From Antiquaquibacter oligotrophicus (GTDB taxonomy: Bacteria > Actinomycetota > Actinomycetes > Actinomycetales > Microbacteriaceae): a DNA stretch of 64,000 nucleotides. Under the pieces are notes generated by a model. It was not told the origin of the DNA, made no database searches, and was given only the letters and a program-made list of their open reading frames with translations. Made by a program: the position numbers and the translations under genes. Shown here piece by piece: positions 9,100 to 17,937 of this stretch; within the stretch, counting starts at the first letter, position 1; each line of letters starts with the position of its first letter. The stretch lies in NCBI RefSeq assembly GCF_020535405.1, contig NZ_CP085036.1, positions 1,922,001 to 1,986,000 of the forward strand, read 5' to 3'.

Positions 9100-10674
9100 T
9101 CAGTTGCAGATCTCGGGATCCTCCCGCACCGGAAAGACACCGTTGCCGACGTACCCGGTCTCCCCGGGGAGGAAGTGCATGACGAGTGATCCGTCGTCGA
9201 GTGTCTCGAGCGTGATGGCACCGCCACCGCTGAAGGGAAATCCGTTCGCGAAGCCGCTGATGCCATACGACCCCGTCGCTGTCTCGGCGTCCACCTGAGC
9301 CCAGCTTGTCGCCTGATACCACCCGGCGCCCGACGAGGTCACGTACCACTCGCCGCTCAACGTTCCGCACTTCATGGCGTACGTCTCGATGCCGTTGATC
9401 GTCTCGTGGATGACCCAGCCGGGGATGGTCGTCTGGAACTTCTGCGTGAGCAGTCCGATGCCGCGCTTGGAGGTGGCGGTGAACAGCACGAGCGTGGTGT
9501 CGTCGGCGTCGGCGTCGGGGGCGGCGTAGCGGTACTCCGTGGGCGTTGGGCGGGCATCCGTCGGATCGATGGTGCCTGCCCCCTCCTGCCGTTCGGCGGT
9601 CATCGTTCCACCCGTCGGCTTGTTGTCCGCCTTGGCGATGGGGGTGACGGTGACGCCCGTGCTGCTTCCCTTCTCCACTGTCGGCAGATCGGCGTCGGCC
9701 GCGATGCCCATCTGCACACACGCTCCGGACCTCCAGTGCTCCTGCGCGGACTGGAAGACCGTTGTCGCGAGGCTGTAGGTCATGCCAGCCGTCGATTTCA
9801 GCAGCTGCAGCTTCTCGGAGACGCCGACTGACTGACTCGCACGCGTGATGGTGGGGAGGGCATTCGGAGAGATCTTTCCCGGCTCTCCCTTCTCGTAGGG
9901 GAGCGTGTACGTCCACGAACTCGCGAAGTTGATGCCGTCGCGCGCGGTGCCTCCCGCCGTGGTCGCGCCCATGCCGCTCGTGATCTCGGCGGTCGAGGCG
10001 ATGTCGAGGGAGAGGAGATTCGCGTCGTCGCCGACTCGACCGGTCGCGGTCATGGAGAAGTCCAACGCGCCCCACTGTTCACCACTGAGTTCGGCGGTCG
10101 ACTTTGCCGCAGAGCCCTTGGTGCGGAACGACACGGTCGCGGTCACACTGCCGTCCGCGGCCGGGCAGGCGGTGACATCCATCGTCGTGCCCACCTCCGC
10201 GCTCGCCGTGAGGCCGTTGCTCGCTGCGGTTGTCGATTGCTGGGTGGAGCCGACGAGGTGGCCGTTGTCGACGCGGAAGCTGAAGGACGGGTTGCTGCCG
10301 TCTGTCGATGCCCCGGCGAGCGGCTCATCCGTGGTCCGGGCGTCACCGAGTTTCTCCACGAGCATGCGGGAGATCGTTTTGTGCGCGAAGCCCTCGGTGA
10401 TCGAGGCGATCGAGTCGGCGGCGCTGAACCCCGGCCCGCCCTCCAGATCGGGGCGCGAGACGAGAGCGAAGGGGACATCCGGATGCCCGGCCGCCGTCAT
10501 CACGAGCTCGTCAGCGAGCGCCGCAGCTCGCCCGCTGAGCTGTGCCATCCCGTCGGAGTCGAGGGCAGCGTAGGTTGCGATCTCGCTGGCGAGTGGGTCG
10601 GGGGTGACACACGCGGTCAGGGTGCTGGCGGTGATGGCGACGGCGAGTGCGGTCGGGATGATGGAAGTTTTCAT
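9100..10674 (-). CDS. Large secreted lipoprotein of unknown function
   Basis: 524 residues from the ATG chosen here. This start places a lipoprotein signal peptide at the N-terminus with lipobox LTAC (C22); an in-frame upstream ATG would add eight residues and spoil it. The mature protein is rich in Ala, Thr, Ser and Gly. A long helical-looking first part is followed by beta-rich regions, including an Ig-like segment at about 330-410 (VTVTPIAKADNKPTGGTMTA). Cys residues near 144, 317, 455 and the last two residues (ICN) could form disulfides. I recognise no family. It is first in a minus-strand series with the kinase and regulator, and site B lies just upstream, so a role in envelope sensing or stress is plausible. 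Confidence 0.75.
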   Translation of the reverse strand: MKTSIIPTALAVAITASTLTACVTPDPLASEIATYAALDSDGMAQLSGRAAALADELVMTAAGHPDVPFALVSRPDLEGGPGFSAADSIASITEGFAHKTISRMLVEKLGDARTTDEPLAGASTDGSNPSFSFRVDNGHLVGSTQQSTTAASNGLTASAEVGTTMDVTACPAADGSVTATVSFRTKGSAAKSTAELSGEQWGALDFSMTATGRVGDDANLLSLDIASTAEITSGMGATTAGGTARDGINFASSWTYTLPYEKGEPGKISPNALPTITRASQSVGVSEKLQLLKSTAGMTYSLATTVFQSAQEHWRSGACVQMGIAADADLPTVEKGSSTGVTVTPIAKADNKPTGGTMTAERQEGAGTIDPTDARPTPTEYRYAAPDADADDTTLVLFTATSKRGIGLLTQKFQTTIPGWVIHETINGIETYAMKCGTLSGEWYVTSSGAGWYQATSWAQVDAETATGSYGISGFANGFPFSGGGAITLETLDDGSLVMHFLPGETGYVGNGVFPVREDPEICN

Positions 10675-10693
10675 ACCGAGAGCGTCACGGCCG

Positions 10694-10741
10694 GGCATCC
10701 CGGGCCGTCAGGGTGTGCAGTCCCGCGACCGGTCCCGTCGG
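10694..10741 (-). promoter_or_regulatory. GGGAC-rich site B before the lipoprotein gene
   Basis: Read on the minus strand it contains CGACGGGACCGGTCGCGGGAC, an ACTGCA.ACCCTGACGGCCCGGGAT block and GCCCGG. It matches site A (6251-6295) over its whole length with few changes, although the two genes behind the sites are unrelated. Probable shared operator of the adjacent two-component system. Confidence 0.5.
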
Positions 10742-10747
10742 TGAGGC

Positions 10748-11425
10748 CTACTGACGTTCGGCGAGCATCGACTCCATGAGTGCGATCTCCGATTCCTGCG
10801 CCTTCACGATGCTCGTCGCGAGGTCACGCACGACGGTGGTGTCGGTGCGCGCGAGCACACCTTCCGCCATCTCGACTCCGCCCTGGTGGTGGGCGATCAT
10901 GAGCTCAAGGAAGAGGCGTTCGGCTTCCACCCCGCTGAGCTCGGACAGTTCGTTGAGCTGGTCGAGGGTCGCCATTCCGGGCATGGGGGCGCCCGGCTCG
11001 TGTGTCGGCGTATCGCCGCTGTGTCCGTGCTCCGAACCGTCGGGTGCCGGTCGCGTCATCCACGTCATCGCGGGCTCGCCGAGTTGCGGCAGACCCCACG
11101 ATGCGAGCCAGCCGTACATCTGACCGGCCTGTTGTGCCTGTGTGGTGGCGATGTCATACGCGAGCTGACGCACCGCGGGATCATCGGTGCGATCCCGAAT
11201 GATCATGGCCATCTGCACGGCCTGCTGATGGTGCACTTGCATGTCGCGGGCGAAACCAGCATCCGCGCTTGTTGTGGTGGGCAGCACAACCACCGGCGCG
11301 GTCACGCGACCGATGGCGAAAGCGCCGCCCACAAGCACGAGCGCGACGACGATGGCGGCGGCGAGAAGACGACCTCGCCCCGCTCCCGTCGAGGAATCAG
11401 GCAATCTGACCGGGCCCGTCGACAC
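10748..11425 (-). CDS. DUF305 family membrane-anchored protein
   Basis: 225 residues. One N-terminal membrane helix (about 20-42) anchors an extracytoplasmic DUF305 domain. The family hallmark His-rich helices appear twice: DMQVHHQQAVQMA near residue 65 and LMIAHHQGGVEMA near residue 170, each followed by Met residues. Ferritin-like four-helix folds with HHQ motifs are associated with copper or other metal handling in secreted proteins (family knowledge; activity unproven). The GTG start lies inside the last 29 bases of the DUF3105 gene, so the two are translationally coupled. The DUF305-DUF3105 pairing is common in actinobacteria. Confidence 0.85.
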   Translation of the reverse strand: MSTGPVRLPDSSTGAGRGRLLAAAIVVALVLVGGAFAIGRVTAPVVVLPTTTSADAGFARDMQVHHQQAVQMAMIIRDRTDDPAVRQLAYDIATTQAQQAGQMYGWLASWGLPQLGEPAMTWMTRPAPDGSEHGHSGDTPTHEPGAPMPGMATLDQLNELSELSGVEAERLFLELMIAHHQGGVEMAEGVLARTDTTVVRDLATSIVKAQESEIALMESMLAERQ

Positions 11426-12086
11426 CGCCAGTGCACGGCGCGCCAGGCTCCGGTCCGGTGGGCGACTGCCAGTACTTCTGGAGGAAGGACTGGAGACGCT
11501 CGTCGGTCACACTGTCGAGCGGCACCTGCGCACCCCACGCGGACGCGACGAGAGGCGAGTCGAGGCCGTCGTACGGCGAGATGACGATGTAGCTGGACGG
11601 AAGCTGGGTGCGCAGTTCGGCGATCGCGTCGGCGTCGATGTCGTCGGGGTTGTAGGTGACCCACACCGCGCCGTGCTCGAGGGAGTGCACGGCGTTCATG
11701 TCGGGGACCGGCTCCGTGTACACGCCACAGTTGAGCCACGTCGCGCTGTGATCGCCACCGGCGGGCGGGGTCATCGTGTAGGTGACAACATCCTCCACGT
11801 GGTTGGCCGTCAGGTCGTCGTAGGTGATGAGCCCCTCGATCTCGATGTCACCGGGGTCGCCCGAGGCGACAGGGTCCGGTGCCGATTGCGGTTGGGTCGA
11901 GGGAACGATGACGACAAACGTCACAATGAGGGCGACAACGGCGATAGCGCCGACGATCGCAGCCGCAATCCCGATCGTGCGGGTGCGCTTCTCTGCGGCC
12001 TGCTTCTTCTTGAGCGCTGCGACCTTCGCTGCACGCTGCGCTTCGCGCTGCTGCTTGACGGTCAGTTTCTGAGAGTTATCGGACAC
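11397..12086 (-). CDS. DUF3105 family membrane protein
   Basis: 229 residues from a GTG preceded by a GAGGA ribosome site. The frame stays open further upstream but without a better start. A charged cytoplasmic N-terminus (KQQREAQRAAKVAALKKKQ, likely coiled) leads into one membrane helix (about 38-61), then the extracytoplasmic DUF3105 domain with the conserved Cys-Gly and His-rich core (NCGVYTEPVPDMNAVHSLEHGAVWV). A second Cys lies near the C-terminus. Function is unknown in the family; the His/Cys pattern suggests metal binding. It is upstream of and overlaps the DUF305 gene. Its promoter region is shared with the divergent cystathionine beta-synthase gene. Confidence 0.83.
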   Translation of the reverse strand: MSDNSQKLTVKQQREAQRAAKVAALKKKQAAEKRTRTIGIAAAIVGAIAVVALIVTFVVIVPSTQPQSAPDPVASGDPGDIEIEGLITYDDLTANHVEDVVTYTMTPPAGGDHSATWLNCGVYTEPVPDMNAVHSLEHGAVWVTYNPDDIDADAIAELRTQLPSSYIVISPYDGLDSPLVASAWGAQVPLDSVTDERLQSFLQKYWQSPTGPEPGAPCTGGVDGPGQIA

Positions 12087-12203
12087 GGCATCCTCGTCAT
12101 CGGGCGGGGCAAGTCTTATCGGTTCATTCTGTCGTATGGATGCTCGGAGACCGGTGTGAACGCCGGAGCCTCCCCACCCCGTAATACACCAAGGGCCCGC
12201 TGG

Positions 12204-12209
12204 TAGATT
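12204..12209 (+). promoter_or_regulatory. -10 element of a probable leaderless transcript for cystathionine beta-synthase
   Basis: TAGATT fits the actinobacterial TANNNT -10 pattern and ends nine bases before the ATG at 12219. No ribosome site lies between, so transcription probably starts at or near the A of the start codon. No good -35 is visible. Confidence 0.45.
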
Positions 12210-12218
12210 GGCCGCACC

Positions 12219-13580
12219 ATGAAGTACGCCAATACTGTCCTCGACACGATCGGGGATACACCCCTCGTCCGCCTGAACGCCGTGACGGAGGGCATCGAGG
12301 CGACGGTGCTGGTCAAGGTCGAATACTTCAACCCCGGCGGCTCCTCGAAGGACCGCATCGCGACCCGCATCATCGACGACGCCGAGGCCAAAGGTCTCCT
12401 GAAGCCGGGCGGAACAATCGTTGAGCCAACGAGTGGCAACACGGGCATCGGCCTCGCGCTCGTCGCCCAGCAGCGCGGCTACCGGTGCATTTTTGTGCTC
12501 CCGGACAAGGTCGGCGAAGACAAGCGAAACGTGCTGCTCGCGTACGGTGCCGAGATCGTTGTGACCCCGACGGCCGTTGCACCCGAGAGCCCAGAGTCCT
12601 ATTACTCGGTGAGCGACAGGCTCGCGCGCGAGATCCCGGGAGCGTTCAAACCGGACCAGTACTCCAACATGAACGGGCCGCTCAGCCACTACGAGACCAC
12701 GGGCCCTGAGATCTGGCGCGACACCGAGGGGCGTATCACCCACTTCGTTGCCGGTGTCGGCACCGGCGGCACCATCTCGGGTGTCGGTAAATACCTCAAG
12801 GAGCAGAACCCGGGAGTCGTTGTGATCGGCGCCGACCCCGAAGGCTCGGTGTACTCCGGTGGTACCGGACGCCCCTACCTCGTCGAAGGTGTCGGGGAGG
12901 ACTTCTGGCCGAGCGCATACGACGGCACCGTCGTCGACCAGATCATTGCGTCATCGGATGCCGAATCCTTCGACTTCACCCGCAGGCTCGCCCGTGAGGA
13001 GGGGCTCCTCGTCGGCGGCTCCAGTGGTCTCGCCGTGGCATCCGGTCTCAAAGCTGCGCGTGAGCTCGGCCCGGACGATGTCATGGTCATTCTCCTGCCC
13101 GACGGTGGCCGCGGGTACCTCGGCAAGGTCTTCAGCGACAAGTGGATGCGGTCCTACGGCTTCCTTCCCGCCGAGGAGGATCGCACGGTCGCCGACCTGG
13201 TCGGTACGAAAGACCCGGACCTCGCTGGCCTCGTGCACGTGCATCCGTCGGACACGGTCCGCCACACGATCGACAAGATGCGCCGTTTCGATATTTCGCA
13301 AATGCCCGTCCTCACGGCGGAGCCACCCGTCGTCATGGGAGAGGTTGTCGGCTCGATCGACGAGAAAACCCTCATCGACGCCGTCTTCAGCGGCCGTGCT
13401 CAGCTCACCGACGCACTCGAGGAATTCGTCGGCCCCCCGCTCGGTTTGATCGGAATGCAGGATTCGGTCGAGGCGGTTCGCGACGCGCTCGCGGAGTCCG
13501 ACGCCCTCCTGGTAACAAGCGATGGGAAGCCGGCCGCCGTGGTCACGCGCCACGACCTGCTCGCCTTCCTCAGCGCCTGA
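12219..13580 (+). CDS. cbs: Cystathionine beta-synthase
   Basis: 453 residues, the usual length of actinobacterial CBS. The PLP domain (1-320) belongs to fold type II: the Schiff-base Lys is K44 in NPGGSSKDRIA, the phosphate/substrate loop is EPTSGNTGIGLA near residue 69, and GVGTGGTISG binds the PLP phosphate. Two CBS (Bateman) domains fill the C-terminus (about 335-453), which separates it from plain cysteine synthase CysK. It condenses L-serine (or O-acetylserine) with homocysteine to cystathionine, or makes H2S. It is followed 29 bases later by the cystathionine gamma-synthase/lyase gene, so the two form a transsulfuration operon. Confidence 0.93.
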   Translation: MKYANTVLDTIGDTPLVRLNAVTEGIEATVLVKVEYFNPGGSSKDRIATRIIDDAEAKGLLKPGGTIVEPTSGNTGIGLALVAQQRGYRCIFVLPDKVGEDKRNVLLAYGAEIVVTPTAVAPESPESYYSVSDRLAREIPGAFKPDQYSNMNGPLSHYETTGPEIWRDTEGRITHFVAGVGTGGTISGVGKYLKEQNPGVVVIGADPEGSVYSGGTGRPYLVEGVGEDFWPSAYDGTVVDQIIASSDAESFDFTRRLAREEGLLVGGSSGLAVASGLKAARELGPDDVMVILLPDGGRGYLGKVFSDKWMRSYGFLPAEEDRTVADLVGTKDPDLAGLVHVHPSDTVRHTIDKMRRFDISQMPVLTAEPPVVMGEVVGSIDEKTLIDAVFSGRAQLTDALEEFVGPPLGLIGMQDSVEAVRDALAESDALLVTSDGKPAAVVTRHDLLAFLSA

Positions 13581-13609
13581 CTCGACTTCACCCGACAGAG
13601 AGATCCCCC

Positions 13610-14770
13610 GTGTCCGAAACACCCGACTACCACTTCTCTACCCGAGCCATCCGTGCCGGCCAGGACTTCGACCCGTCGACGGGCTCGGTTGTCCCTCCCG
13701 TCTATCTCACGTCGACGTTTGTGCAGGACGGCATCGGGGGTTTCCGTGGAGGCTACGAGTACGCGCGCGGCGGTAATCCCACACGCGATTCGCTCCAAGA
13801 GTTGCTCGCCTCCCTCGAGGGGGGAGCCGCGGCCTTCAGCTTCGCCTCCGGACTCGCGGCGGAGGACACCCTGCTGCGATCCATCCTGAAGCCCGGTGAC
13901 CACATCGTCATGGGTAACGACGTCTACGGCGGAACCCACCGGCTCGTGAGCCGCGTGTTTGTGCCGTGGGGGGTCTCGATTTCCACGGTCGAGATGGGTG
14001 ACCTCGAGATGGTCCGCCACGCGATCCGGCCGGACGCCACCAAGATCCTGTGGGTCGAGACGCCGTCGAATCCGCTCATGAAGATCACCGACATCGAGGC
14101 GCTCGCCGCCCTCGGCCACGAGTTCGGCGCGACCGTTGTTGTCGACAACACCTTTGCCTCGCCCTACCTGCAGCGCCCCCTCGAACTCGGGGCGGATGTT
14201 GTTGTGCACTCCACAACCAAGTACCTCGGTGGCCACTCCGACGTGCTCGGCGGTGCAATCGTTCTGAACGATCCCGAGCTCATCGAGAAGGTCGGGTTCC
14301 TTCAGTTCGGTGTTGGGGCCGTCTCCGGTCCGATGGATGCCTGGCTCACCGTTCGGGGAATCAAGACCCTTGCCGTGCGCATGGACAAGCACTCCGCGAA
14401 TGCCGCGGCGATCGCGGATCGCCTGGTCGGGCATCCGAAGCTCGAGCGGGTCTTCTACCCGGGTCTGCCGGATCACCCCGGTCACGATTTGGCCGCCCGC
14501 CAGATGAAGTCGTTCGGCGGGATGATTTCGGTTGCTGTCGCCGGTGGTGCCGCCGCGGCCAAACGTTTCGCGGAGTCCACGGTGCTCTTCCAGCTGGCCG
14601 AGTCGCTCGGTGGTGTCGAGTCGCTCATCGGCTACCCGTCGGAGATGACGCACGCGTCGGTCAAGGGCACGGCCCTCGAGGTGCCGGAGAACATCGTGCG
14701 CCTCTCGGTCGGTATTGAGGACGTCGACGATCTCATCGCCGACCTCCTCGGCGCGCTCGACCGCCTGTAG
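13610..14770 (+). CDS. metB: Cystathionine gamma-synthase / gamma-lyase (Cys/Met metabolism PLP enzyme)
   Basis: 386 residues from a GTG with an AGAGAG ribosome site. Fold type I, trans-sulfuration family: the PLP Lys is K204 in [12 protein letters not shown], and [11 protein letters not shown] supplies the phosphate-binding Tyr and Arg of the neighbouring subunit. Family tools usually name such proteins MetB, but MetB and MetC/CGL activities cannot be separated by eye. Beside cystathionine beta-synthase, the pair could run reverse transsulfuration (homocysteine to cysteine) with this enzyme acting as the lyase. The frame remains open about 470 bases upstream through the cbs gene, but that extension is a shadow and lacks a sensible start. 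Confidence 0.9.
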   Translation: MSETPDYHFSTRAIRAGQDFDPSTGSVVPPVYLTSTFVQDGIGGFRGGYEYARGGNPTRDSLQELLASLEGGAAAFSFASGLAAEDTLLRSILKPGDHIVMGNDVYGGTHRLVSRVFVPWGVSISTVEMGDLEMVRHAIRPDATKILWVETPSNPLMKITDIEALAALGHEFGATVVVDNTFASPYLQRPLELGADVVVHSTTKYLGGHSDVLGGAIVLNDPELIEKVGFLQFGVGAVSGPMDAWLTVRGIKTLAVRMDKHSANAAAIADRLVGHPKLERVFYPGLPDHPGHDLAARQMKSFGGMISVAVAGGAAAAKRFAESTVLFQLAESLGGVESLIGYPSEMTHASVKGTALEVPENIVRLSVGIEDVDDLIADLLGALDRL

Positions 14771-14868
14771 GACCCCGGCTCGTCCTACTCGATGCCGGTG
14801 GCGGCTTATGCCGTTCGCTTGGCAGGAATGTGCTCGTGTTGGCGAAACTGCCACTCCACAATGGAAAC

Positions 14869-16164
14869 GTGACCACGACGAATGAGCGGGCGGATGCCGA
14901 GGCCCCCGCACACACGGGGCGCATCGGTGTCGTGCAGGCATCGGCCCTGTACATCGCCGCGGTGCTCGGAACGGGCATCCTCGTGCTGCCGGGGCTCGCC
15001 TCCGAGGCGGCGGGGCCTGCGTCGATCCTTGCCGTTGCCGCCGTGTTCCTCCTCTCCATCCCTCTCGCGAGTACGTTCGGTGCGCTCGCCGCGCGATATC
15101 CGGACGCGGGCGGAGTTGCTACTTTCGTGCGGCTCGCCCTCGGGGATACCGCAGCTCGGATGGCCGGCTACTGGTTTCTCTTCGGTGTCCAGTTCGGTGC
15201 GCCCGTTGTGGCAACACTCGGCGCGGAATACCTCGCGTCGGCGATCGGTGCCGACCGCTCGGTGGTGTGGATGATCGCACTGGCCTTTCTCGCGGTGCCG
15301 CTCGGGATCGGATTTTTCGGTCTGCGAGTGAGCGGAAAGGTCCAGCTCGGGCTCACGGGTCTCCTCGTTGTTGTTGTGCTCGGTGTTGTCGCCGTCACGG
15401 CGCCCGACGTGCGCACGCCGAACTTCGAACCGTTCCTCCCGCACGGCTGGGCCGGGGTCGCCACGGCGATCAGTCTCTTCGTGTGGGCCTTCGCCGGGTG
15501 GGAGGCCGTGACACACATTGCGGGCGAGTTCCGTAACCCGCGGCGCACGATCCCCATTGCGACCGCCGTTGCGGTGGTTGTGGTGGGAGCGGCCTACCTC
15601 GCCCTACAGGTGGTGACGGTCGGTGTGCTCGGCGGCGACGGCGCACCGAGTGTGGTGCCCCTCATCGATCTTGTCGCGGTGAGTGTTCCGGAGTGGGGGC
15701 CCGCGGTCGTCGCGGCGATTGCCGCGGTTGTCGCGCTCGGTGTGTTGAACGCGTACGTTCCGGCGTTCGCGAACCTCGCGGCATCCCTCGGTCGAGACGG
15801 CCACCTCCCGCGCTGGTTCGGCAAGGGGGCCGAGGCGGGTGCCGTGCCGCGGCGTGCACTGGCCCTTATCGCGGTCATCGAACTGGCGTATTTCGGCATC
15901 GCGGCCTCGCGGGGGCTCGACCTCACCCCGTTCATCCTCATCCACACGTCGTCGATGGTGGCCGTCTACGTGGTGGGCTCGCTCGCCGCCGTGCGGTTGC
16001 TCGCGCGCTTCAGCCTCGGCTGGTGGATGGCCGTGGTCTCGCTTGTCCTCACCGTTGGGCTGCTCGTGCTCGCGGGTGCCAACCTGCTCATCCCCGCACT
16101 TCTTGCCGTGATCGCTGTCGTGGTCACGGTCGTGCGCATCAGAAGGAGAACTCGTGCCCAATGA
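14869..16164 (+). CDS. APC superfamily amino acid permease
   Basis: 431 residues from the GTG at 14869; an in-frame GTG at 14830 would add 13 residues and neither has a good ribosome site. Twelve hydrophobic helices are predicted. Helix 1 carries the APC signature with unwound substrate site (AVLGTGILVLPGLASEAAGP). Later segments such as FAGWEAVTHIAGEFRNPRR are typical of the family. Substrate is an amino acid or amine, not determinable here. The stop lies 11 bases inside the next gene, a metal-dependent cyclase/amidase-like protein, so the two may handle one substrate, for example uptake then hydrolysis of an amino-acid derivative (inference). Confidence 0.87.
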   Translation: MTTTNERADAEAPAHTGRIGVVQASALYIAAVLGTGILVLPGLASEAAGPASILAVAAVFLLSIPLASTFGALAARYPDAGGVATFVRLALGDTAARMAGYWFLFGVQFGAPVVATLGAEYLASAIGADRSVVWMIALAFLAVPLGIGFFGLRVSGKVQLGLTGLLVVVVLGVVAVTAPDVRTPNFEPFLPHGWAGVATAISLFVWAFAGWEAVTHIAGEFRNPRRTIPIATAVAVVVVGAAYLALQVVTVGVLGGDGAPSVVPLIDLVAVSVPEWGPAVVAAIAAVVALGVLNAYVPAFANLAASLGRDGHLPRWFGKGAEAGAVPRRALALIAVIELAYFGIAASRGLDLTPFILIHTSSMVAVYVVGSLAAVRLLARFSLGWWMAVVSLVLTVGLLVLAGANLLIPALLAVIAVVVTVVRIRRRTRAQ

Positions 16165-16831
16165 GACACGCCGCCGCGTCGTCGACCTCAGCCACGTCAT
16201 TCGCGCAGGCCTCGTCACCTACCCCGGGCTGCCCGCTCCCGAGATCGAGCCGTTTCTCACTCGAGAGGACTCTCGCGGAAAGTATGCGGAGGGTACGGAG
16301 TTCGCGATGGATGTCATCCGCCTCATCGGAAACACGGGCACCTACCTCGACAGCCCCTGGCACCGGTACGCGGACGGCGCCGACCTTGCCGGCCTGGATC
16401 TCGCGACTCTTGTCGATCTCCGGGCCGAGGTTTTCCACATCCGAGACTCGACGGAGCGCGGAGTGCCTGCCGGTGTATTCCAGGAACGGAATGTGACGGA
16501 TGCCGCGGTGCTCATCGACACCGGATGGAGCAACCACTTCGGTACCCCCGCCTACGGGGTCGACGCCCCGTACCTCTCGCGCGAGGCGGTCGAGTACCTG
16601 GTGGACCAGCGCCCGGCGCTCGTCGGAATCGACTCGCTCAATATCGACGACACCCAGAGCGGGGGCGAGCGCCCCGTGCACTCGGCTTTGCTCGCCGCGG
16701 GAATCCACGTCGTTGAGCACCTCACGCGACTCGACGAACTGCCGCCGAGTGGTGCCCGATTCACGGCTGCGCCGCCGGCGATCCACGAGTTCGGCACCTT
16801 CCCGGTGCGAGCGTTCGCGATCCTGGACTGA
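16154..16831 (+). CDS. Cyclase-family protein (kynurenine formamidase-like) with altered metal motif
   Basis: 225 residues, GTG start with a strong AGAAGGAGA ribosome site at 16141-16149, overlapping the permease gene by 11 bases. It matches the cyclase family (PF04199), whose members include bacterial arylformamidase KynB and isatin hydrolase. These use an H-x-G-T-H-x-D-x-P motif for metal and catalysis. Here the motif is N-T-G-T-Y-L-D-S-P (residues 60-68): both His are replaced while Asp and the downstream H70 remain. VLIDTGWSNHFGT and a GIDSLNIDD segment are otherwise typical. The substitution marks a divergent subgroup whose chemistry should not be assumed. Confidence 0.8.
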   Translation: MPNETRRRVVDLSHVIRAGLVTYPGLPAPEIEPFLTREDSRGKYAEGTEFAMDVIRLIGNTGTYLDSPWHRYADGADLAGLDLATLVDLRAEVFHIRDSTERGVPAGVFQERNVTDAAVLIDTGWSNHFGTPAYGVDAPYLSREAVEYLVDQRPALVGIDSLNIDDTQSGGERPVHSALLAAGIHVVEHLTRLDELPPSGARFTAAPPAIHEFGTFPVRAFAILD

Positions 16832-16853
16832 CGTCCCTCGCGCGGCCCTGCAC

Positions 16854-16859
16854 TAAGGT
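16854..16859 (+). promoter_or_regulatory. -10 element of a probable leaderless lacI-family transcript
   Basis: TAAGGT fits TANNNT and ends seven bases before the GTG at 16867. The short distance implies a leaderless mRNA. No clear -35. Confidence 0.4.
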
Positions 16860-16866
16860 CGGGGAC

Positions 16867-17877
16867 GTGGCCAGCGCGGGAGACGGACAAAAGCCCAACA
16901 TCCGTCATGTCGCGCGCCTGGCCGGCGTCTCGCACACCACGGTGTCCCGCGTCATCAACGATCACCCGCGTATCGCGCCGGAAACGCGTGAGCGTGTTCT
17001 CGGCATCATGCGCGAGCTCAACTACCGACCCAATAGCGCGGCCCGCGCTCTCGCCAACCGTCGAACTCACCGGATCGGCGTCATCGTGGACAGTGTTGTC
17101 GAGTTCGGTCCCGGCAGCACGGTGCGGGCCATTGAGGAGGCGGCGCACGAGCGCGGATACACGGTGAGCACGATTGCCGTCGACGACCGCGTCTCGACCT
17201 CCGATGCGCTCGGCACCCTCGATGCCATCGGCGTCGACGGGCTCTGCCTCATCACTCCGCGGTCGTCGTCGGTCGAGTCGCTGCGATCGGGAGCGCTCGA
17301 TGTGCCAGCGCTTGTGGTGGGGCCTGAGCCCGAGCCCGACTTTTTCACCGTCTCGGTTGATCAGCGCCGCGGCGCCCGCCTCGCGGTCGAGCACCTGATC
17401 GAGCTCGGGCACCGCGACATCCTCCATCTCGCCGGCCCCCTCGACTGGCTGGATGCCCGTGCGCGCGCATCGGAGTGGACCCGCTGCATGACCGAGGCGG
17501 GTCTGCGCCCGCGTCCCGTTGTGGTGGGGGACTGGACCTCGGACTCCGGTTACGCGTTCGGTCGCAGCCTCACGACCATGCCCGCGTTCACGGCGGTGTT
17601 CGCCGCCAACGACCGGATGGCGCTGGGTCTCATCCACGCGTTACACGAGCAGGGCATCCGGGTTCCCGACGACATCAGTGTCATCGGCTTCGACGACCTG
17701 CCGGATGCTCGGCATTTTCTTCCGCCGCTCACGACGGTCAGCCAGGATTTCCGCTCCCTCGGGGTGCTCAGCATGGAGACTCTTCTCGCCGCGATCGAGA
17801 GACGCGATGCGCCAGATCGCGGCCTCATCGAGCCGCATCTCGTGGTGCGCAACTCCACGGCGGCACCGCGAAGCTGA
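16867..17877 (+). CDS. LacI-family transcriptional regulator (pentose regulon)
   Basis: 336 residues. The N-terminal LacI helix-turn-helix and hinge (about 9-65) read NIRHVARLAGVSHTTVSRVINDH and NSAARALANRRT. The periplasmic-binding-like sensor domain runs from about 66 to 330, with the conserved AVFAANDRMALG and DISVIGFDDLPDA segments. It lies just upstream of araD-araB-araA, whose promoter carries a near-perfect 16-base palindrome (17914-17929), the likely operator. The ligand is probably L-arabinose or a pathway intermediate (inference). It is clearly paralogous to the LacI protein at 21920-22945. Confidence 0.9.
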   Translation: MASAGDGQKPNIRHVARLAGVSHTTVSRVINDHPRIAPETRERVLGIMRELNYRPNSAARALANRRTHRIGVIVDSVVEFGPGSTVRAIEEAAHERGYTVSTIAVDDRVSTSDALGTLDAIGVDGLCLITPRSSSVESLRSGALDVPALVVGPEPEPDFFTVSVDQRRGARLAVEHLIELGHRDILHLAGPLDWLDARARASEWTRCMTEAGLRPRPVVVGDWTSDSGYAFGRSLTTMPAFTAVFAANDRMALGLIHALHEQGIRVPDDISVIGFDDLPDARHFLPPLTTVSQDFRSLGVLSMETLLAAIERRDAPDRGLIEPHLVVRNSTAAPRS

Positions 17878-17900
17878 GCCCCCGCCCTCACCGCACCCTG

Positions 17901-17929
17901 TTGTCCGGTGCGCATGTGACCGGTAACAT
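17901..17929 (+). promoter_or_regulatory. araDBA promoter with LacI-type operator; leaderless start
   Basis: TTGTCC (17901-17906), a 17-base spacer and TAACAT (17924-17929) form a promoter whose -10 ends eight bases before the GTG of araD, so the mRNA is probably leaderless. The near-palindrome ATGTGACCGGTAACAT (17914-17929), with one mismatched pair and a central CG, overlaps the -10. That is the expected position for repression by a LacI protein. Confidence 0.6.
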
Positions 17930-17937
17930 GGCCCACT

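Noticed and set aside
12087..12743. Upstream extension of the DUF3105 frame giving a 448-residue protein
   Set aside because: The extension runs antisense through the cystathionine beta-synthase gene; the GTG at 12086 has a GAGGA ribosome site and gives the normal family length.
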